From Clostridium sp. SY8519 (GTDB lineage: Bacteria; Bacillota; Clostridia; Lachnospirales; Lachnospiraceae): 64,000 nucleotides of DNA. The stretch is taken from the NCBI RefSeq assembly GCF_000270305.1, contig NC_015737.1, forward strand, positions 1,116,501 to 1,180,500, written 5' to 3'. The translations under genes were made by a program, and so were the position numbers. The notes beneath the pieces were generated by a model, which saw nothing but the letters and a program-made list of their open reading frames with translations, searched no databases and was not told the origin of the DNA. How positions within the stretch are numbered: the first letter of the stretch is position 1; each line of letters opens with the position of its first letter. Positions 1 to 8,726 of the stretch are shown here, piece by piece.

Positions 1-204
1 TCGAGGAATAATCTATCTGCCCAGCCGGAGCACGATATTCCGGAAATGTTGAAAGAGATCATCAGGAACCGATTCTATGAGCAGGATTATAATACTGTCA
101 CAAAGAGACTGCTTTACGAAGAAGTCTCCTATGATGAAGCCATCGAAAAAGGGATTGCCATGATAGCGGATCTTGATCTCTTCGAATACAGAAAAAGAGG
201 ATAG
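1..204 (+). CDS. C-terminal end of an unrecognised protein (5' cut by window)
   Basis: An open frame runs from the first base to a TAG at 202-204, giving 67 residues with no start in view. The piece is hydrophilic and probably helical, contains a stretch reading LLYEEVSYDEAIEKG, and ends in a basic EYRKRG tail. I do not recognise the family. A hairpin terminator follows 40 bases downstream, which supports this being a genuine gene end. The function cannot be assigned from this fragment. Confidence 0.5.
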   Translation, partial: SRNNLSAQPEHDIPEMLKEIIRNRFYEQDYNTVTKRLLYEEVSYDEAIEKGIAMIADLDLFEYRKRG

Positions 205-244
205 ATTTTTAAAAGAAAGGGCGGATTATACAGCGATGATAACG

Positions 245-270
245 GCGCTTGCAGAAATGCAGGCGCTTTT
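245..270 (+). terminator. Intrinsic terminator after the first gene
   Basis: A 9-bp stem (GCGCTTGCA against TGCAGGCGC, one G-U pair) closes a GAAA tetraloop and is followed by TTTTCTTT. It lies 40 bases after the stop at 204 and probably ends that transcript. From here to 483 I see no convincing gene. Confidence 0.7.
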
Positions 271-483
271 CTTTATGCTGCAGATAATCGGAGATGTCGA
301 TGAATGCCGACAGCCCACTCCATGTGGAAAGAATCCTATGATGATGTCCGGCAGATGTTTCCTTACATCCGCCAAAAATCTGTAGTATCATAAGGGAACT
401 AACTCAGTTTAACGGTATAATTGGAAACGCACACTCCTTTCAGTGATAACGAACAACACGTCAGCTACGAAAGGAGTATTTTT

Positions 484-954
484 ATGCCTGAAACAAAATT
501 TGAAAACTTTATGTTTACGGTCATCATGACATTTCTCATGGTATACGCCATGATCTGCTACAACATTGCCATCAGCATGGGCGGAATGCAGGATTCCGTG
601 TTCCTGACGGCTTTCGGAGAGCTTCGGATCATGTGGCCGGCAGCCATTATCCTGGAAATGTTCGTGATGGAACGGCCGGTCATGGCGCTGACCCGCCGTG
701 TTGTTACGAAAGAGATGCCGTTCTTTTTTGTACTGCTCATCCGATGCTCGCTGACAGTCTGCTTTATGTGCCCTTCCATGAGCTTGATCGGAACACTTCT
801 GTTCAAAGATTATCACCAGGCGGGGCTTGTCAGTGTCTGGCTTCAGACGGCGGCGTTTAACTTTCCTATGGCGCTTTTCTGGCAGATCTTTTTTGCCGGG
901 CCTGCCGGCAGATGGGTGTTCCGAAGGATATTCCGAAAGAAACAGCGCGTCTGA
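484..954 (+). CDS. DUF2798-type small membrane protein
   Basis: A 156-residue integral membrane protein with about four hydrophobic helices: an N-terminal one with FTVIMTFLMVYAM, one around IMWPAAIILEMFV, then LIRCSLTVCFM and a C-terminal FPMALFWQIFF helix. It ends in a basic RRIFRKKQRV tail that should face the cytoplasm. Two helix pairs of this kind are typical of DUF2798 proteins, whose function is unknown. The ATG at 484 has a strong AAAGGAG site nine bases upstream; the frame is open further upstream to 421, but that part lacks a ribosome site. The gene appears monocistronic. Confidence 0.75.
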   Translation: MPETKFENFMFTVIMTFLMVYAMICYNIAISMGGMQDSVFLTAFGELRIMWPAAIILEMFVMERPVMALTRRVVTKEMPFFFVLLIRCSLTVCFMCPSMSLIGTLLFKDYHQAGLVSVWLQTAAFNFPMALFWQIFFAGPAGRWVFRRIFRKKQRV

Positions 955-1130
955 TAAAACGTACAGGGCCAGATCAGGACCAACCGGGAATAACGCCGGC
1001 GGATTCGGAAATTATGTGATTTGGGAATTATGTATGGTAGAGAAGACAGCACGGGTGTATCATGTAAGACAGATCCGGCGAATATACGCAGGATACCAAA
1101 TGGAAGAGGATGGCCCGGAGGAGTGTTTGC

Positions 1131-2078
1131 ATGGAGGAAATATATATCCCGTCGACCGATCAGAAAAACAGACTGCATGTAGTGATCTGGGAACCGGAGG
1201 GTGAGAGCAGGGCAGTACTGCAGATTTCCCATGGCATGGTGGAATATACGGAACGATTTCATGCGTTTGCCCGTTTTCTCAACCAGTCCGGAATTCTGGT
1301 CATCGGAAATGATCATTTGGGGCATGGAAAAACAGCCGGCTGCGCGGCTGATCTGGGATATATCGGCGCCGGAAAGAGCAGAACCGTAGTCGATGATCTT
1401 TATAAAGTAACGGCATTTGCAAAGGAAAAATATGGGGAACTGCCGTATTTTCTGTTCGGCCACAGCATGGGATCCTTTCTTGCGCGCAGATACCTGATGA
1501 CATATGGAGAAGCGCTGGATGGCGCGATTCTTTCCGGCACGGGGTTTACACCAGGCACAGTATTACATGCCGGGAGACTGATCGCGGGCTGGCTGAAGCT
1601 GATTCACGGGGAACGTCATCGTTCTGCTTTCCTGAAGAAACTTTCGTTTCAGGGATATCTGGACCGTATTGAGAATCCGCGTACCGAGAATGACTGGCTG
1701 ACTCACGATCCGGCGATTGTGGACAGGTATAATGCGGATAAGTTCTGCACCTATACATTTACCGTCAATGGATATCAGACATTATTTGATGTGTTACGCT
1801 ATATCCAGAATCCGAAGCATGTGGAAAAGACACCCGGGAATCTGCCGATTTTTTTGATTTCCGGCGCGGAAGATCCGGTAGGCGCATATGGCGAAGGGGT
1901 AAAAAAGGTATACGAAAGCTATCGGGCCTCCGGGATCAGCGACGTGCGCATGCGGCTGTATCAGGGAAAACGGCATGAACTCACCAATGAGATTGGCAAA
2001 GAGGATATTTTTGAAGATATCAAAGAATGGATCTTTTCTCATGTGAAATCATGCGCCGGCAGCAGAAAATCAGAATAA
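1131..2078 (+). CDS. Alpha/beta hydrolase, monoacylglycerol lipase / lysophospholipase type
   Basis: A 315-residue cytoplasmic serine hydrolase of the Hydrolase_4 family, which cleaves monoacylglycerols or lysophospholipids. The oxyanion-side HGM motif is near residue 35, an HLGHGK segment near 62, and the nucleophile elbow is GHSMGS at 110-115, with Ser112 as nucleophile. A late SGAEDPVG segment supplies the acid and KRHEL the histidine. No signal peptide is seen. An in-frame ATG at 1110 exists, but GGAGGAG at 1117-1123 places the start at 1131. The next gene begins 21 bases downstream and is probably cotranscribed. The natural ester substrate is unknown. Confidence 0.85.
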   Translation: MEEIYIPSTDQKNRLHVVIWEPEGESRAVLQISHGMVEYTERFHAFARFLNQSGILVIGNDHLGHGKTAGCAADLGYIGAGKSRTVVDDLYKVTAFAKEKYGELPYFLFGHSMGSFLARRYLMTYGEALDGAILSGTGFTPGTVLHAGRLIAGWLKLIHGERHRSAFLKKLSFQGYLDRIENPRTENDWLTHDPAIVDRYNADKFCTYTFTVNGYQTLFDVLRYIQNPKHVEKTPGNLPIFLISGAEDPVGAYGEGVKKVYESYRASGISDVRMRLYQGKRHELTNEIGKEDIFEDIKEWIFSHVKSCAGSRKSE

Positions 2079-2099
2079 AGGAAAAACGGAGAAACTGCT

Positions 2100-2429
2100 A
2101 TGCAATATCGTGATACGGGAAGAAATTCTAAGTGTACACCGGAATCCTGGAACAAGGCCCGAAAAGAACTGATCGATGCCATTGTCTGCATGGGTTATCC
2201 GGAAGAATTCGGCGAAATGATCGCCAGAAATCTCCGCTCAGAGAAAATGATGCGGCGGATGACCGCTTATCTTTTTTCCGCAAAACCGCGGACCGCTGAG
2301 GAGATCGCGGATGAGATGCTGGCGCTTATGAGTGACCGGGAGCGCTGGATCGCAAAGAAGGAGTCTGAGCAGGCCAATGCCAGATATAATGAATTTCTTA
2401 ACGGCCGTTCGGAAGAGGAGTCAAAATGA
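2100..2429 (+). CDS. Small conserved helical protein of unknown function
   Basis: A 109-residue charged protein with predicted helices and no membrane segment. Recognisable stretches are CMGYPEEFGEMIARNL and RRMTAYLFSAKPRTAEEIADEML. Short proteins of this kind are common in Lachnospiraceae, but I cannot name a function. Its TGA overlaps the ATG of the LysR gene (ATGA at 2426-2429), so the two are translationally coupled. It could be a partner of the regulator or simply a passenger. Confidence 0.65.
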   Translation: MQYRDTGRNSKCTPESWNKARKELIDAIVCMGYPEEFGEMIARNLRSEKMMRRMTAYLFSAKPRTAEEIADEMLALMSDRERWIAKKESEQANARYNEFLNGRSEEESK

Positions 2430-3334
2430 ATCAAAAGCTCAGCGGCATTACATTAGGCCAGATCAATGTATTTCTGCATGTAGTGGAAATGGAAAGTTTT
2501 ACAAAAGCTGCAATCAACCTCCATATGACACAGTCTGCCGTCAGTAAGATTATCGCAAAGATAGAGCGGGAACTGGAGCTTACATTATTTACAAGGCACT
2601 ATCGGGAACTGCAGGTGACAGAAAATGGGAGAGAGCTTTATGCGCTGTGGAAACCCCGGCTTGAGCAGATATCCGGTTCGTATGAGGCACTGTATGCAAA
2701 ACAGCGGGAGGAAAATACTGCCCTTCGGATTGGAACGACGAATACCACAGATCTGAAGCTTTATTTCTGGGAGATTGTTAATGAATATCAGAACCGGTAT
2801 TCTGAGGTGAATCTGGAGTTTAACAGTGATTCCATGGAGCGGTTAATACAGAAGCTTGCGGACGGAAAACTGGATCTGATATTTGTTCCGGATTTTATGA
2901 AATATCGATTGGAAGAGGGAGGATTTTCCTGGGTCTGGGCAGCGAGGGATCATGTGCAGATTGTTCTGCCCAAAAGCCATCCATTGGCCGAAAAAGAAAA
3001 AATGCTGGAACTTTCAGATATCAAGGACATGACTTTTGTGATATTGACGGATTCGGAATATCCGGAAAACGAGCGGTATATAGAGGAATTGTTTTTGCAG
3101 GCCGGTTTTGACTTGAAAATAGAAAAGAAAAGATATCCCACACCGGAGAGTATCCAGGATTTTTATCGTCAGGAAGACGGATTCATGATCACAGACAGTT
3201 ATTTCAAATTTGACGGAGACCGTGAGCATATGATCCGTAAACCGATCAAAGGCTTCTTTAACGGCATTATATGCGGATGGAATCAGAATCAGCGGCATAA
3301 GGGAAGGGATTTATTTTTAAAAATATTCATGTAG
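2426..3334 (+). CDS. LysR-family transcriptional regulator
   Basis: A 302-residue one-component regulator. The N-terminal winged helix-turn-helix spans about residues 5-65, with the recognition helix around MTQSAVSKIIAKIERELELTLF. A LysR substrate-binding domain follows from about residue 90. It is coupled to the preceding small gene by an ATGA overlap and followed by a strong terminator. The next genes, a PhlG-like hydrolase and an MFS carrier on the same strand, are the natural candidates for its targets, since LysR regulators often sit beside the genes they control. The inducer is unknown. Confidence 0.88.
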   Translation: MNQKLSGITLGQINVFLHVVEMESFTKAAINLHMTQSAVSKIIAKIERELELTLFTRHYRELQVTENGRELYALWKPRLEQISGSYEALYAKQREENTALRIGTTNTTDLKLYFWEIVNEYQNRYSEVNLEFNSDSMERLIQKLADGKLDLIFVPDFMKYRLEEGGFSWVWAARDHVQIVLPKSHPLAEKEKMLELSDIKDMTFVILTDSEYPENERYIEELFLQAGFDLKIEKKRYPTPESIQDFYRQEDGFMITDSYFKFDGDREHMIRKPIKGFFNGIICGWNQNQRHKGRDLFLKIFM

Positions 3335-3361
3335 AAAAAGGCCGTATCTTTTTATGTGGTG

Positions 3362-3405
3362 TACCGTCTCACATTCCTTTTTGGAATGTGAGACGGTATT
3401 TTTTT
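3362..3405 (+). terminator. Strong intrinsic terminator after the LysR gene
   Basis: A perfect 16-bp inverted repeat (3362-3377 against 3383-3398) around a TTTTT loop is followed by eight T residues. It separates the LysR unit from the hydrolase/MFS unit, so the latter needs its own promoter between about 3405 and 3470. I see no strong -35/-10 pair there. Confidence 0.92.
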
Positions 3406-3485
3406 CGTTTTATGGAAACGGATTTTCCTGCTACCATAAATTTAAGAAAGTTAAGAAACACGGGAAACAAAAAAGGAGATGCTAT

Positions 3486-4277
3486 ATGGGGAACAGAGTA
3501 CCGATTACAGAAGAACAGAAAAAATTAAGCTATGCAAAATATTTTTATAAGGAGCTGGCACCAGTGCCGGAAGAAAGTATCCGGATCGCTGAAGCCGGCC
3601 CCATTGATCCGTCAAAAGCATTGCGTGTGCATGACAGAAATCGTCTTTTTGAGCCGGGATATCTGGATACGGAAATCGGATATTGTGTCATGGAAGACGG
3701 AACCGGATTTGTTGCAAACCTTACAAAAATGCCCGGTGTGACAACGGAGATGTTTGACTGGTGGTTCGCATGGCATGGACTTGGAGAACTGAGATATTGC
3801 ATCTGGGATCCGGAGGATCACTACAGCGCGAGAAGTCTTGATCCGGCGATCGGAAGATGTCAGACGCTGTCTATGAAGGAAAGATACTGGAATACAACGC
3901 ACGTAATCGTGGAAGATATCGGTATGGGGCCGCAGAACATACATGCGTCGTTCCGCAATCCGAAAGAGATGGGGTTTGATTCTGAAAAAATAGGGACAGA
4001 AGCCTGTGGAACAATTGTCACTTCGATTGCAGGGGATGATTCCATGTCTCAGTTAATGTGCCATTTTATGAGAAATACGGAAGAAGGAACGGAACTGCGG
4101 ACACGCTTTTGGCTGGGCTGGGATGTAGTGGACGGTAAAGCAGTTAAGACCCTTCCGGATCATGAATCGATACCGGAAGAAGCCTGCCATAAGCTGCTGC
4201 TTCACAATATTAAAGAGTTTTCCAACCTGGCATCTTTCCTTGCGGATATCTACGCAGAGGAAAAAGATAACTGGTAA
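3486..4277 (+). CDS. PhlG / phloretin hydrolase-like zinc C-C bond hydrolase
   Basis: A 263-residue protein of the DAPG-hydrolase family. Characterised members cleave a carbon-carbon bond next to a phloroglucinol ring: PhlG acts on 2,4-diacetylphloroglucinol, and the phloretin hydrolase of Eubacterium ramulus on phloretin. The zinc-ligand pattern I recall for PhlG (His, Glu 31 residues later, then a C-terminal H-x3-E) is matched by His112 in WDPEDHY, Glu143 in VIVEDIG, and His240/Glu244 in HNIKEF. The ATG at 3486 follows AAAAGGAGAT; upstream in-frame sequence runs back through the terminator and is not coding. It is followed 22 bases later by an MFS carrier and preceded by a LysR gene, fitting use of an imported aromatic or flavonoid-derived compound. 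The substrate is inferred. Confidence 0.78.
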   Translation: MGNRVPITEEQKKLSYAKYFYKELAPVPEESIRIAEAGPIDPSKALRVHDRNRLFEPGYLDTEIGYCVMEDGTGFVANLTKMPGVTTEMFDWWFAWHGLGELRYCIWDPEDHYSARSLDPAIGRCQTLSMKERYWNTTHVIVEDIGMGPQNIHASFRNPKEMGFDSEKIGTEACGTIVTSIAGDDSMSQLMCHFMRNTEEGTELRTRFWLGWDVVDGKAVKTLPDHESIPEEACHKLLLHNIKEFSNLASFLADIYAEEKDNW

Positions 4278-4299
4278 GATTACGGGAGGAAAGGGAAAA

Positions 4300-5568
4300 A
4301 TGAAGGATTTTTTGAAGAATAATAACTTCGGGAAATGGGGATGGGCCATGATCGTCTATGCAGGCGTCAGTTACTATATTGCAGCTGCATTGTCGACCGA
4401 CGGATTGAACTTTTATCCGGCACAATTTGAGGCATTACATGGCTGGAATGCCGGTCTGATAACAACAATGGCCGGGATAGCCGGATGGGTCGCCCTGGCG
4501 GGAGCAGTGATTTTTGCGCATATCATAGCAAAGATCGGAACCAGAAAGTCAGCGGGAATTATTAATATCCTTACAGGTATCCTGGTACTGATTTTTGCGA
4601 ATACCAGCAATTTTATTGTATTTGGTATTATGGTATTTGCAATCAATTTTATTGTCGCCAACGTGCAGTTAAATCTTATTCCGAATAATATCATGAATGT
4701 ATGGTTTCCGAGAAAAAAAGGAATGGCACTTGGATGGGCAACGATGGGTATGCCGATCTGTACTGCCACAGTGATTGTAATACTTACCGCATGGACAGTG
4801 AAATTCGGCAGCGCTGCGGTCGCATATAGTATTTTTGGCATTATTATCATCGCATTTGGCGTACTTTCTTTTTTCTGGGTAAAGGATAATCCGGAGTCGC
4901 TGGGACTGTACCCGGATAATGAGCCTATTTCAAAAGAGGAACTCGAAGCGAACAAAAAGGAACTGGAATCTCATGTATCCGAGTGGACGATGGGAAAACT
5001 TCTGAAAAACAGAAATACATGGGGAATCGGCGTTGGACTCGGCCTGATGTGGATGACCACTGTTGGCATCGTTTCACAGCTCATTCCGCGGCTGGTATCC
5101 ATCAGCGATGGAATCTATGCACCGAAAGCACTTTTCATGCTTTCCGCAGCGGCCATTATCGGGATTGCCGGGAGCTATTTCTGGGGGATCCTTGATACTG
5201 CTCTTGGAACAAAACGTGCTTGTATTGTCTACGGTGTATGGTATATTGCAGCAATTGTATTCCTGCTCTTGCAGCCGCGGGGGCTGGTATTTGTATGGAT
5301 CAGTGTCGTGATAGTCGGCATCGGGATCGGCGGGATCGGCAACCTGATTCCGTCTATGATCGGAACCTGTTTCGGAAGGTATGATTTCATTCAGGCAAAC
5401 AAAGCGATTGCGCCGTTAAATACCATTGTGCGCCAGAGTGGAATTGTGCTGGCCGGGATACTATCCCAGACTGTATATGGGTACTCCGGGCTATATGTAG
5501 TTCTGCTTATTGCGGATGTTGCGGGGATCTTTATGACAGTATTTCTGATTAGGCCAAAGACAAGCTGA
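4300..5568 (+). CDS. MFS transporter, probably partner of the PhlG-like hydrolase
   Basis: A 422-residue major facilitator with about twelve hydrophobic helices, a central cytoplasmic loop around DNPESLGLYPDNEPISKEELEANKKELE, and the loop motif WFPRKKGMALG found in oxalate/formate-antiporter-like MFS proteins. A GGGAGGA site at 4284-4290 sets the start. It lies 22 bases behind the hydrolase gene in the same unit and ahead of a terminator, so it probably imports the hydrolase substrate or exports a product. The second MFS gene in this window (47054) shares the WFPxKKG loop, but its neighbours are different. Substrate not determinable. Confidence 0.85.
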   Translation: MKDFLKNNNFGKWGWAMIVYAGVSYYIAAALSTDGLNFYPAQFEALHGWNAGLITTMAGIAGWVALAGAVIFAHIIAKIGTRKSAGIINILTGILVLIFANTSNFIVFGIMVFAINFIVANVQLNLIPNNIMNVWFPRKKGMALGWATMGMPICTATVIVILTAWTVKFGSAAVAYSIFGIIIIAFGVLSFFWVKDNPESLGLYPDNEPISKEELEANKKELESHVSEWTMGKLLKNRNTWGIGVGLGLMWMTTVGIVSQLIPRLVSISDGIYAPKALFMLSAAAIIGIAGSYFWGILDTALGTKRACIVYGVWYIAAIVFLLLQPRGLVFVWISVVIVGIGIGGIGNLIPSMIGTCFGRYDFIQANKAIAPLNTIVRQSGIVLAGILSQTVYGYSGLYVVLLIADVAGIFMTVFLIRPKTS

Positions 5569-5582
5569 GCCGGTATCTATTG

Positions 5583-5614
5583 GGTATGCGCTATGACGGC
5601 GCATACCTTTTTTT
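5583..5614 (+). terminator. Intrinsic terminator after the MFS gene
   Basis: A 9-bp perfect stem (GGTATGCGC at 5583-5591, GCGCATACC at 5599-5607) is followed by seven T residues. It closes the hydrolase/MFS unit 15 bases after the stop codon. Confidence 0.9.
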
Positions 5615-5791
5615 GATATAATAAAGCAGATATTTTACTATGTAGCGCAGAATAAAAATATTACTGCGGCGGCGAATCAACTGTTTGTTTCACAGTCTAC
5701 CGTCAGTCGGACGATGCAGAATCTGGAAAGAGCAATTGGATGTACACTTTTTATACGTTCCCAGAAAGGAATAGAATTGACGGATAATTGA
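5615..5791 (+). pseudogene. Relic of a second LysR regulator (HTH part only)
   Basis: Fifty-eight codons read as the N-terminal helix-turn-helix of a LysR protein, with the diagnostic stretches ITAAANQLFVSQSTVSRTM and TLFIRSQKGIELTDN, and then stop at TGA 5789-5791. There is no usable start codon, since the frame begins inside the terminator T-tract and is closed by a stop just upstream. No effector-binding domain follows. The rest of the space to 6048 shows no gene. This looks like the remnant of a LysR gene whose 5' edge and entire C-terminal part have been lost. Confidence 0.8.
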
Positions 5792-6048
5792 AGGAACGAT
5801 ATACTGTAATCAGACAATAAAAGAGGGGCGTAACATTGCTATTCAGGGGGTGATATCAATGGATAAAATCCGGGGGAACATACACCTTATTCTTCTTTTT
5901 CCCATTGTTTCATAATAGAATTACAATTTCATTATTATAATTATATGGACTGCATAGCTGTAGAAAAGAAGAGATGCGGTTAGGAGAAGACAGAGTAAAA
6001 TACCGGCTGGAAAGCGGTCGAAAAATTATTTTTTAAAGAAGGGGATTT

Positions 6049-8553
6049 ATGATGAAAGAGAAGAGGCCTGTAAACAGCGTGATAAAAACATTGTTCGTTT
6101 TTCTCATGTCTGCAGCGGTACTGATTGCATTCGGCTTTGCCAATGTGGCATTTGCGGCAGACGGCGGGACTGCCGGTACAGCACCAAAAGGAGGAGCTGG
6201 CAGTTCTGCAGTCACGCAGACATGGGATCATTCCAAATCCAAAACAGCAGCAAATTTAGACGGTAAGTATGAATCGGAAATTACATTGTCGCTGCCGTCA
6301 AAGGAAGAACAGTTAACGACAGAAATCTGTTTTGTTCTTGATAAATCCAGTTTTTCTGATACAAAGACAAAGGCGATGGAGCTGCTTGATCATTTAAAAA
6401 CGGAGACAGATAAGAGCGGCGCGAAAGTAAAAGTGGATATTGTCAGCTTTAACCGCACAGCGCATAACCGCGGATCGTTCGATTTAAGCACACAGTATCA
6501 GGAAATCGAGAGTACGTTTGTAAAGAAAGAGAGCGGCGGCACAAACATGCATGCAGGGCTTCTGCTTGCGGAGGAGGTGCTGAAAAAAGACAGTACCATT
6601 CCTGACAGCAGAAAGTATATGATTCTGGTGTCGGACGGAGATACCTATCTTTACTGCAAAAACGGAGATTATAACACGCCGTATTCCCGTTCTTTCATTC
6701 CTGTAGCATCTGCGGGTGCTACAGCATACGGCGGATACTATGATGAAAGCTGGTATTATCCGAGTGCGCCCTATGGAAAGAATGTGGGCAGGCCGTCCGA
6801 CAAGGACAGTACGCCTGAAAAATGGGATGCGTATCTCCAGGATGTAAAGGAAAGAAACACGGAAAGTCATGGAGATGATTACGATTATATCTGGAAATAT
6901 TATGACGGCTGGCAGATAACTGCACCGACAAAAGAAAATCCGGACGGATTTAAGACACAGCCCACATCCGATCAGGATCATAATAAGATCACCCGATTAG
7001 CATCCAATCTGGACATGGGATTTCTTCATGCGGCAGAAACGTATCACCGCCTTGCCGAAAAATATCACTGCTATTCCATTCCGGTACAAAGTTTCAATCA
7101 GGCAGACGGAGGCCATCCGGGATTCATGGAATATTTAAATGGCGGGGTTGCTGTGGATTTCTCGGCAATAGAAAATAAAGTCCTTTATTTCCTCGGCGCG
7201 GGCAGTACCGTAACCGACCAGATCGGGTATAAGAAAGACGGATATAATTTCGACCTGGCGGATCCGGCGCAGATGAAACTGACCGTGGACGACGCACAGG
7301 GAAAGACACAGACGTATGATGCGGAAAAGATCGGTGAGAATCACTACGGTTTTCTGAAACAGCAGGACGGAACCTATGCATATGAAGCCATTTATACACC
7401 GGGCGACAAGAAGGAAGGCGAGCAGATCGAATGGAAAATCAATGTTCCGGTCACAAATTTCCAGCATGCAAGCCTGAAATACAAGGTGAAACTGACAGAT
7501 CCCCAGACAGCTCCCGGCACATACGGGCAGCTGGATCTTGACGGAAATCAGGTCATTGACGGAACGAATACAGCGGTGGATTCTACCAAGGCGATTTACA
7601 CGAACACATCAGCCGTATTAATGCCGAAAGATTCCGATGGGAATGCAGGAACTCCGGAAGAATTCGGACGGCCCAGTGTATGTTATACCGTACGGAACAG
7701 CGCTCCAGCAGAGGAACATACGATTACATTCCATCCGAATAACGGACAGGCAGCGTTCCTTCAGACGGTTTCGGACGGTGAACAGGCGGTAAAACCGGAA
7801 AGCCCGACGAAAAAGGGATATACATTCAAAGGCTGGTATTCGGATCGTTCACTGAAAAAAGCATATGATTTCAAGACATCGGTTAAGAGCAATCTGGATC
7901 TGTATGCGAAGTGGGTAAAGAATACTTCCGGTACAAAACCGGATAAGCCGGCAAACAAAGTGACAGGAATACTCCTTCCGAAGGTTATAGCGAAGGGCAG
8001 ACATACCCAGATTTTAACATGGACAGCGCTTAAAAATGTAGACGGGTATTTTATTTATACCAATCACTGCCATGAAGGAAGGAAGCGGCATTACTTTAAG
8101 AAAGTCGCGGATTACAAGGCTTCCAAAGCCCGTGTGTACACAGCGAAAAAACTGAATACTTATGAGAATTACAAATATTACGTTGCTGCATACACTGTAA
8201 AGAAAAACGGCAGGAAGCAGATCGTCAAAAAGAGTGTAACGGTTCATTCCGTATGTGGGAATACGAGTGCAAAAAACACAAATGTGACTGCAATAAAAGT
8301 AAAAAAACACGCAGTTACAATAAAGAAGGGCCAGACGTACAGGATCAAAGCGACGATTTATAAGATACATAAGAAACGTGATATCCTGGATGAGACACAC
8401 TGCGGCAGGCTCCGCTATCTGACAAAAGACAGCAGTATCGCAACGGTAGATTACAATACCGGACGCGTCAAGGGCAGAAAGGCAGGAAAGACCACCGTAT
8501 ATGTACTTGGCGTAAACGGCGTCCGTGACAAGGTTGCCATTACAGTAAAATAA
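6049..8553 (+). CDS. Secreted VWA-domain surface protein with InlB-type and Ig-like repeats
   Basis: An 834-residue exported protein. A signal peptide covers residues 1-36 (basic start, FVFLMSAAVLIAFGF core, AFA cleavage site). A von Willebrand A domain begins near residue 93 with CFVLDKSSFSD, continues through the GGTNMHAGLL threonine loop and ILVSDGDTY, and contains a long Tyr/Asp-rich insertion around residues 220-310. A Listeria-Bacteroides (Flg_new) repeat lies near 565-625 (GYTFKGWYSD...LYAKW). A fibronectin-like part and a BIG2-like Ig domain (SSIATVDYNTGRVKGRKAGKTTV) close the protein. There is no LPXTG signal or C-terminal membrane anchor, so attachment is unclear. The MIDAS motif is imperfect: Phe sits where DxSxS expects the second Ser. 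Probably an adhesin. ATGs at 6049 and 6052 are equivalent. Confidence 0.85.
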   Translation: MMKEKRPVNSVIKTLFVFLMSAAVLIAFGFANVAFAADGGTAGTAPKGGAGSSAVTQTWDHSKSKTAANLDGKYESEITLSLPSKEEQLTTEICFVLDKSSFSDTKTKAMELLDHLKTETDKSGAKVKVDIVSFNRTAHNRGSFDLSTQYQEIESTFVKKESGGTNMHAGLLLAEEVLKKDSTIPDSRKYMILVSDGDTYLYCKNGDYNTPYSRSFIPVASAGATAYGGYYDESWYYPSAPYGKNVGRPSDKDSTPEKWDAYLQDVKERNTESHGDDYDYIWKYYDGWQITAPTKENPDGFKTQPTSDQDHNKITRLASNLDMGFLHAAETYHRLAEKYHCYSIPVQSFNQADGGHPGFMEYLNGGVAVDFSAIENKVLYFLGAGSTVTDQIGYKKDGYNFDLADPAQMKLTVDDAQGKTQTYDAEKIGENHYGFLKQQDGTYAYEAIYTPGDKKEGEQIEWKINVPVTNFQHASLKYKVKLTDPQTAPGTYGQLDLDGNQVIDGTNTAVDSTKAIYTNTSAVLMPKDSDGNAGTPEEFGRPSVCYTVRNSAPAEEHTITFHPNNGQAAFLQTVSDGEQAVKPESPTKKGYTFKGWYSDRSLKKAYDFKTSVKSNLDLYAKWVKNTSGTKPDKPANKVTGILLPKVIAKGRHTQILTWTALKNVDGYFIYTNHCHEGRKRHYFKKVADYKASKARVYTAKKLNTYENYKYYVAAYTVKKNGRKQIVKKSVTVHSVCGNTSAKNTNVTAIKVKKHAVTIKKGQTYRIKATIYKIHKKRDILDETHCGRLRYLTKDSSIATVDYNTGRVKGRKAGKTTVYVLGVNGVRDKVAITVK

Positions 8554-8601
8554 CGAAGAGAAACGATCAGCTGTCCGGGGATAGGCAATATTCCCGGAAG
8601 G

Positions 8602-8633
8602 AAGCGCTCAGGCCGGAGGTCTGGGCGCTTTTT
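8602..8633 (+). terminator. Intrinsic terminator after the VWA gene
   Basis: A 10-bp stem (AAGCGCTCAG at 8602-8611 with CTGGGCGCTT at 8621-8630, one wobble) is followed by TTTCT. It lies about 50 bases after the stop codon. Confidence 0.75.
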
Positions 8634-8651
8634 CTGCGTCATTTACTGAAA

Positions 8652-8700
8652 ACCATTAAAATGATGACTTTTTTCGTTGAAAAACCATTAAAATAATGGT
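8652..8700 (+). promoter_or_regulatory. Tandem operator upstream of the HTH/HipA-like pair
   Basis: A perfect 17-bp palindrome, ACCATTA-AAA-TAATGGT, lies at 8684-8700. A second copy with an intact left half (ACCATTA-AAA-TGATGAC) sits exactly 32 bp upstream at 8652-8668, which is about three helical turns and so the same DNA face. The pair lies directly ahead of the HTH gene at 8727. Type II antitoxins commonly bind such repeats to repress their own operon; that this HTH protein is the binder is inference. Confidence 0.7.
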
Positions 8701-8726
8701 TTAATGAAAACGAGGTGATGGTTGCT

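Noticed and set aside
322..393. Short open frame of 23 codons ending in FPYIRQKSVVS before the DUF2798 gene
   Set aside because: It lacks a ribosome site and is too short to judge; it could be the end of a decayed gene, but nothing supports translation.
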